Of a stretch of 37,745 nucleotides of DNA, positions 33,523-37,745 are shown in pieces. Under the pieces are notes generated by a model. It made no database searches and was not told the origin of the DNA. It saw only the letters and a list, made by a program, of their open reading frames with translations. The translations under genes and the position numbers were made by a program. Source of the DNA: Deltaproteobacteria bacterium (lineage in GTDB: Bacteria > Desulfobacterota > Syntrophia > Syntrophales > UBA5619); the NCBI GenBank assembly GCA_016935075.1, contig JAFGRP010000202.1, positions 1 to 37,745 of the forward strand, written 5' to 3'. Numbering within the stretch: position 1 is the stretch's first letter; each line of letters starts with the position of its first letter.

Positions 33523-34932
33523 TCAACCGCCGGCCCGGATCCGATCGATCGCCCGGCGGATCTTCCGGACCACCCGATCCTTACCAAGAATAACCATCAC
33601 CTCGTCGATCCCGGGGCTTACGGTTCTGCCGGTCAGGGCAACGCGGAGTGTTTGGGCGATCCATTTGAGCTTCGTTCCCCGCTCTTCGGCAAGCGCCCGC
33701 AAAAACGCCTCCAGCCCGTCCTTCGTATAATTCGCAATGCCAGGGATCCGCTCGGCAACCGCCTCCAGGTGGCCGGCATATTCCGGCGTCAGAAATTTCG
33801 CCGCCGCGTCCGGATCGTAATCCACCTCCTCCCGGAAGTAGAAGGAACCGGAATCGGCCATCTCCGCCAGGGTTTTCGACCGCGTCCGGAGGTTGGCCGT
33901 CGCCTGCGCGACGTACCGGCGGTCCGAGACATCGAAACCCTTCTTGACCCAGAAGGGGATCGCCAGTTCCACCAGTTTTTCTTCCGGACAGGCCGTGATG
34001 TAATGCTGGTTGAGCCAGAGAAGCTTCTCCGGATTGAAGATAGCCGCCGATTTTCCCACCGCTTCCAGTGAAAACGCATGGATGAGTTCCCCAATCGTGA
34101 AGATCTCCTGGTCGCCGTGCGACCAGCCGAGCCGGACCAGATAGTTCACCAGGGCCTCGGACAGATATCCCATCTCCTGATAAGCCATCACCGAAGTCGC
34201 TCCGTGCCGCTTACTCAGCCGCGCCTTGTCCGAACCGAGAATCATCGGCACGTGGCCGAACAGCGGCACTTCGTACCCCAATGCCTCGTAGATCAGGATC
34301 TGCTTCGGGGTGTTGTTCACATGGTCGTCCCCCCGGATTACATGGGTAATCCCCATCCGGGCATCATCGACGACCACCGCGAAGTTGTACGTCGGATACC
34401 CGTCGGCGCGTTCGAGGATCAGGTCGTCCAACTCCTCGTTGTTGAAAGATATGTCCCCCTTGATCAAATCATGTATGACCGTCGCTCCCACCTCCGGGCA
34501 GCGGAACCGCACAACCGAACCCGGCGATCGGCGCAACCCCTTGTCCCGGCAGGTTCCGTCATATTTGGGTTTCCGTCCCTCGGCGAGCGCCTTCTTCCTC
34601 TTGACATTCAATTCCTCGGGTGAACAGGTGCAGTAGTAGGCCTTCCTTTCTTCGATCAATTTCTGAACCATCTCCCGGTGGACGGCCACCTGTTCCGCCT
34701 GGAAATAAGGTCCCTCGTCCCAGTCGAGACCGAGCCAGGTCATGGCATCCAGGATGGCCCGCGTCGATTCGTCCGTCGAGCGGATCTGATCGGTATCCTC
34801 TATCCGGAGAACGAATGTGCCGCCGTTCTTTCTTGTATAGAGCCAGTTGAACAGGGCCGTCCGTGCGCCGCCGATATGGAGAAAACCGGTCGGTGACGGG
34901 GCAAAGCGCGTTCTTATTTTCCCATGGGTCAT
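33523..34932 (-). CDS. gltX: Glutamyl-tRNA synthetase
   Basis: Charges tRNA-Glu with glutamate (and tRNA-Gln in species lacking GlnRS). 469 residues, normal size. Class I signatures: the HIGH-type motif [18 protein letters not shown] at residues 14-31 and the KMSKS-type [10 protein letters not shown] near residue 246. The glutamate-specific CTCSPEELN and RIEDTD segments are intact, and the C-terminal helical anticodon-binding domain is complete. ATG 34932 follows GGCAGGTGATAAAG; a GTG three codons upstream is a poorer start. Monocistronic, from the promoter at 35005-35034, followed by a tRNA-Glu gene that is its own substrate. Confidence 0.98.
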   Translation of the reverse strand: MTHGKIRTRFAPSPTGFLHIGGARTALFNWLYTRKNGGTFVLRIEDTDQIRSTDESTRAILDAMTWLGLDWDEGPYFQAEQVAVHREMVQKLIEERKAYYCTCSPEELNVKRKKALAEGRKPKYDGTCRDKGLRRSPGSVVRFRCPEVGATVIHDLIKGDISFNNEELDDLILERADGYPTYNFAVVVDDARMGITHVIRGDDHVNNTPKQILIYEALGYEVPLFGHVPMILGSDKARLSKRHGATSVMAYQEMGYLSEALVNYLVRLGWSHGDQEIFTIGELIHAFSLEAVGKSAAIFNPEKLLWLNQHYITACPEEKLVELAIPFWVKKGFDVSDRRYVAQATANLRTRSKTLAEMADSGSFYFREEVDYDPDAAAKFLTPEYAGHLEAVAERIPGIANYTKDGLEAFLRALAEERGTKLKWIAQTLRVALTGRTVSPGIDEVMVILGKDRVVRKIRRAIDRIRAGG

Positions 34933-35004
34933 CTTTATCACCTGCCGTCATTTTTTTCACCGGGGTCTGATCTCCGGGAACCGGGTTCACAAGATGTTTG
35001 TCGC

Positions 35005-35034
35005 CATATAGGGCCGCATCAGGTCTTTTGTCAA
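35005..35034 (-). promoter_or_regulatory. Sigma-70-type promoter for gltX
   Basis: TTGACA (35034-35029), then CTATAT at 17 bases or TATATG at 18 (35011-35005). About 75 bases ahead of the gltX ATG. Confidence 0.7.
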
Positions 35035-35193
35035 GGCGGATTTCGCAACCCTGCCGGAGTCTTAGCCGGATGCCGCCGGGAGGCCTCTGCAGCAGGCGCA
35101 TAGCAATAAATCATCCTGTTGCGAGCAAATGATATGTTTGGTTCTTAGCACGTAAACTGTCCGGATTATCTTATTTACTGATAGGAGTGACGG

Positions 35194-35232
35194 ATGAGAC
35201 GGACAGAAATACTGCAGGAGACCCGATGTTGA
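35194..35232 (+). pseudogene. Truncated transposase start (ISNCY-like remnant)
   Basis: ATAGGAGTGACGG precedes ATG 35194; the frame MRRTEILQETRC stops after 12 codons. From memory, intact ISNCY-type transposases in this bacterial group begin with a very similar MRRTE-LQE sequence and a strong binding site, followed by RMRFEEAY. The similarity is lost after codon 9, so the element appears cut. The preceding TTAGCACGTAAACTGTCCGG (about 35145-35164) could be part of its left end. No right end found. Confidence 0.4.
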
Positions 35233-35270
35233 TTACACCACTCTTTGGATTGTTTTCTAACAATTTACTC

Positions 35271-35299
35271 TTGACATGCTCCGTTGGGCTCAGCTATGG
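35271..35299 (+). promoter_or_regulatory. Sigma-70-type promoter for the aconitase X genes
   Basis: TTGACA (35271-35276), 17 bases, CTATGG (35294-35299). It lies 125 bases before the large-subunit ATG, just beyond the transposase scrap. Confidence 0.55.
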
Positions 35300-35424
35300 A
35301 ATTTGGCAGAACCTTCTACTTCAGGTGCCCCAGGATTTACGGTTTCGCCTTTGTTGCGATGAACTTCAATTCATTATCTGATACCGTATGAAAGCCGGTG
35401 ATATTAAAAATTGGAGATGCCTTG

Positions 35425-36681
35425 ATGAAACTCACAGATGAAGAAAAGCGGATTTTTTCTGGAGAACAAGGTCCTGGTATGCAGAGGGCCATCGATCTCC
35501 TTATAAGGCTCGGTGATTCATTTGACGCGGAGAGACTTATGCCCATAAGCTACGGCCACGTGAGTTATGATTACTGCCCCGAGGCCTTCTGGAATCTCAT
35601 GACGGATGGGGTTTCTAAAACAGAACACAGGGTGACCAGCCATCCTTCCTATCAGCCAAAGACCTGGAAGAAATGGGGGCTTCCACTTGCCGACAACTGG
35701 GTGGACGAACATGAAAGAAAGCTTGAAACATTCAAGAGACTTGGCTGGCTCAGGACCGAGACCTGCGCGGAATATCTGCTGGGGATTTTCCCAAGGAAGG
35801 GGGAAATAGTGTCTATGTCGGGAAGCTGCATGCAGGTGGCAAATAACAGCCTTTTCGGGGCTCGTGTAGACAGGATGGGCACACTGGTTTCTCTGGCTGC
35901 GGCCGTATGCGGAAGAACCCCCTATATGGGATTGCTCAAGCCTGAAAACCGGTTTGCCCGTCATGTCATTCATGTTGAAAAGATGAATTTTTCCGATTGG
36001 ACAAGTGCACATTTTCACTGCCTGGGTTACCACATAGGTGCTGTCATACCAGGATTCAAGCCGATTGCCGTTACAGGGCTTCCTGAAAGGCTATATTTCG
36101 ATTCTGCCAGGGCCCTGGTAATCTCTATGCCCACATCGGGGGCAGTAACCCTTGCCCATGTTGTGGGAACCACACCGGAGGCTCCCGACTTAGAGGCAGC
36201 AACGGGCGGGATAAAACCTGAGAACGAGATAAAAGTGGGTGTTTCGGAATTAATAAGGACCTGGGAATCTCTCAATGTATGTGATTACTCCATCGTTGAC
36301 CATGTGGCTTTCGGCTGTCCCCATGCAACAATAGATGAGATCGGAATGATAGCATCCATGCTCGAAGGCAAAAAACTCAAATCCACGATGCTGATAGGGG
36401 CATCTATTCCAGTGGAGGCGCTTGCAAAGAGACAGGGTTATGGGAAAATAATTGAGCAGGCGGGAGGTAGATTTCTGCCGGTCTGTCCTTCTATTCGAAA
36501 CCCCTTTGCAAGAAGGGATGTGGCCGGCGAAATGCAAGCGACAAGCTGTGCAACAAATTCGGCAAGGGCTGCCCATTATCTGGCCACTGTTTGCGGGACA
36601 AAGGTGTTTTTTGGTACCCTAAAAGATTGTGTAAAAGCTGCCATAAATGGCAAATGGGAAGGGAGGTTTCCAGAATGGTGA
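35425..36681 (+). CDS. Aconitase X catalytic (large) subunit
   Basis: 418 residues of the AcnX/DUF521 family, iron-sulfur dehydratases related to aconitase. Characterised members are cis-3-hydroxy-L-proline dehydratase in bacteria and phosphomevalonate dehydratase in archaea. Family segments seen: ISYGHVSYDYCPEAFW, GSCMQVANNSLFGAR (near residue 140), FGCPHATIDEI (near 295) and VCPSIRNPFARRD, which contain Cys residues suited to cluster binding, and TNSARAAHYL near the end. ATG 35425 follows TTGGAGATGCCTTG; an in-frame TTG at 35398 is less likely. It overlaps the small-subunit gene by 7 bases. Codon use (AGG, ATA, GGG) and lower GC differ from the rest of the window, consistent with transfer. 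Substrate cannot be chosen from sequence alone. Confidence 0.92.
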   Translation: MKLTDEEKRIFSGEQGPGMQRAIDLLIRLGDSFDAERLMPISYGHVSYDYCPEAFWNLMTDGVSKTEHRVTSHPSYQPKTWKKWGLPLADNWVDEHERKLETFKRLGWLRTETCAEYLLGIFPRKGEIVSMSGSCMQVANNSLFGARVDRMGTLVSLAAAVCGRTPYMGLLKPENRFARHVIHVEKMNFSDWTSAHFHCLGYHIGAVIPGFKPIAVTGLPERLYFDSARALVISMPTSGAVTLAHVVGTTPEAPDLEAATGGIKPENEIKVGVSELIRTWESLNVCDYSIVDHVAFGCPHATIDEIGMIASMLEGKKLKSTMLIGASIPVEALAKRQGYGKIIEQAGGRFLPVCPSIRNPFARRDVAGEMQATSCATNSARAAHYLATVCGTKVFFGTLKDCVKAAINGKWEGRFPEW

Positions 36682-37088
36682 TAAATGCTCACACTATAAG
36701 TAGAGGTGAAGCGGAGGGGGAGGCGGTCTTATACAAGGGCCCCTTTTCCTTTATGGGTGATCTTGACCCCTTCACAGGAAAAGTCACCGTTCCAAGGCAT
36801 GAACTCGAGGGTTTGAGTCTGGCAGGAAAGATATTTATATTTACGACGGGAAAGGGCTCAAGCAGCGGTGATTGTGCAGCGTGGGTTGCAAAGAAAAAAG
36901 GCAATGCCCCTGCCGCAATAATCTGCCTGGAAAGCGAACCGGTTCTTTCAGGCGCTGTAATTGCTGCAGGTATTCCAGCTATGGACAGGCCGGAAGCCGA
37001 TATCTTTGAGATGATAAAGACGGGCGATTTCATAAAAATAAATGCCACAGAGGGCACGATCAGCATTGCCATGCATAAGGAGGTATAA
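36675..37088 (+). CDS. Aconitase X swivel (small) subunit
   Basis: 137 residues of the DUF126/AcnX swivel family. TISRGEAEGEAVLYKGPFSFMGDLDP is the typical N-terminus, FTTGKGSSSGDCAAW the substrate-loop region, and AGIPAMDRPEAD a later conserved piece. It pairs with the catalytic subunit to close the active site. GGGAGGTTTCCAGA precedes ATG 36675, inside the end of the large-subunit gene, so the two are made in step. Separate subunits rather than one fused chain mark the two-subunit AcnX type found in archaea and many anaerobic bacteria. Confidence 0.92.
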   Translation: MVINAHTISRGEAEGEAVLYKGPFSFMGDLDPFTGKVTVPRHELEGLSLAGKIFIFTTGKGSSSGDCAAWVAKKKGNAPAAIICLESEPVLSGAVIAAGIPAMDRPEADIFEMIKTGDFIKINATEGTISIAMHKEV

Positions 37089-37265
37089 TGGCAATGTGTG
37101 AAGAACGGAGCCGGTTACGATTGCCGGACATAACTTATTGATATCACATCTTCCAAACTCCTGGACTGCGGAAGATGGGATAGCGTGTAATATCTGCTCA
37201 TACGGGTTATATTTCGAATTAAGCTCCATTAGGTAAATTCGGAACACCTCCATCTTTGTGGGTTA

Positions 37266-37745
37266 TTACGGGAAATAGCTCATGATCTCATTCGCAAATA
37301 ACTCCATCCTCTCACGGGGCGGCATTGGTTGTATGATAAGATGATCAACTCCGGCCTTTCGGTAGGCCTCGACCTTTTCCCGGCATTCGTCAATGGTGCC
37401 GATGATATTATGCTGCACGATGCCTTCGATGGTGGGTTTTACAGGGAACCGGTGTTCCCGTTCCTTCAGAAACATCTTAGCGTAATCCAGGGCCTTTTCC
37501 TCCACGAGATCCGATACGAAGACCGCCGATATGACTATCGGAATCTCCCGGCCGCAGAACTCGCTCATCTCCTCCTTCATGCGGGCCACGATCTCGGGCG
37601 ATTTAGAGTATATGAGCCACGCATCCCCCAATTCCTTGACCATCTCACGGGCAGGGTTTGATTCTCCCGGAATCCATATGGGCGGATGGGGTTTCGTATA
37701 GGGTTTAGGCTCCAGATAGGCATTTTCCAGCGTGTAGTACTTCCC
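37266..37745 (-). CDS. Luciferase-like (LLM class) flavin-dependent oxidoreductase, 5' part missing
   Basis: The frame is open to the right edge, so only about the last 159 residues are seen. KYYTLENAYLEPKPYTKPHPPIWIPGES is the characteristic segment of the bacterial luciferase/F420-dependent reductase superfamily (usual length about 330). Later, the end (HLIIQPMPPRERMELFANEIMSYFP) also fits, and EGIVQHNIIGTIDECREKVEAYRKAGVDHL is the typical C-terminal helix region. It could use FMN or F420; the reaction is unknown. It converges with the aconitase X genes, with 177 bases between them. Confidence 0.88.
   Translation of the reverse strand, partial: GKYYTLENAYLEPKPYTKPHPPIWIPGESNPAREMVKELGDAWLIYSKSPEIVARMKEEMSEFCGREIPIVISAVFVSDLVEEKALDYAKMFLKEREHRFPVKPTIEGIVQHNIIGTIDECREKVEAYRKAGVDHLIIQPMPPRERMELFANEIMSYFP

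Larger units (their letters stand above)
34933..35424. other. Intergenic region with gltX promoter, transposase scrap and aconitase X promoter
   Basis: About 490 bases with no intact gene. From left: the gltX leader and promoter (to 35034), about 150 bases with nothing recognised, a 12-codon transposase-like start (35194-35232), and a promoter (35271-35299) for the downstream genes. The plus-strand frame 35187-35381 is an out-of-frame run through this scrap and was not accepted. Confidence 0.6.

Noticed and set aside
35187-35381. 64-codon plus-strand frame between gltX and aconitase X
   Set aside because: Its start lacks a fitting binding site; the nearby good site serves the 12-codon transposase scrap in another frame.
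1-37745. CRISPR array, prophage, rRNA or intact insertion sequence
   Set aside because: No regularly spaced short repeats, phage structural genes, rRNA segments or full transposase frames were seen.

Overview
This is a 37.7 kb stretch of bacterial chromosome with no rRNA, CRISPR array, plasmid or phage genes. Gene content and style suggest a strictly anaerobic or syntrophic member of the Desulfobacterota (old Deltaproteobacteria, Syntrophales-like). Evidence: a diderm envelope (two outer-membrane barrels, Lol-like parts), an SBBP/choice-of-anchor surface protein, TrpB2, a two-subunit aconitase X, a phosphotransfer protein with PEP-synthase-type domains, and a tpiA-secG-tRNA-Leu cluster. This placement is inference from gene families; no marker gene was compared.

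Layout. 1-2120: C-terminal part of a large secreted SBBP-repeat protein. 2500-3711 (minus): a UbiA-family prenyltransferase behind a complete TPP riboswitch. 3750-9859 (plus): a trehalose operon with a GH15 hydrolase, a membrane-anchored sensor-like trehalose-6-phosphate synthase, OtsB and a radical SAM/SPASM protein. 9970-11484 (minus): tpiA-secG-tRNA-Leu(GAG). 11566-15822 (plus): a 1418-residue protein with ATP-grasp and phosphohistidine domains behind about 900 unassigned residues. 15819-17616: a junction with a chimeric gene scrap, then a GC-rich argininosuccinate-lyase-superfamily gene that looks transferred. 17621-18490 (minus): flavodoxin and a small unknown protein. 18673-22016 (minus): a polar amino-acid ABC transporter with two permeases. 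22463-26804 (minus): a MacB/LolCDE-type ABC transporter, a LolA-like periplasmic protein and an outer-membrane barrel, probably one trans-envelope route for a lipid-like cargo. 26897-29142 (plus, divergent): an ArsR regulator with a Cys-rich tail that has its own start site, then an ABC-2 exporter. 29340-32577 (minus): a cupin lipoprotein, a MetA-type outer-membrane barrel, and TrpB2 behind a classical Trp-codon attenuator. 32816-35034 (minus): a cupin, tRNA-Glu(CTC) and gltX. 35194-37745: a transposase scrap, aconitase X large and small subunits in lower-GC DNA, and a partial luciferase-like flavin oxidoreductase.

The most informative signals are regulatory: (1) a trp leader peptide with tandem Trp codons and a six-segment attenuator in front of a stand-alone trpB2; (2) a TPP riboswitch directly controlling a UbiA prenyltransferase; (3) a Cys-rich peptide translated from inside, and in frame with, an arsR gene. 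The lyase at 16012 has lost the family's catalytic His and other active-site positions, so a new reaction is likely. All coordinates, motifs and pairings were read by eye; no database search or folding calculation was run.
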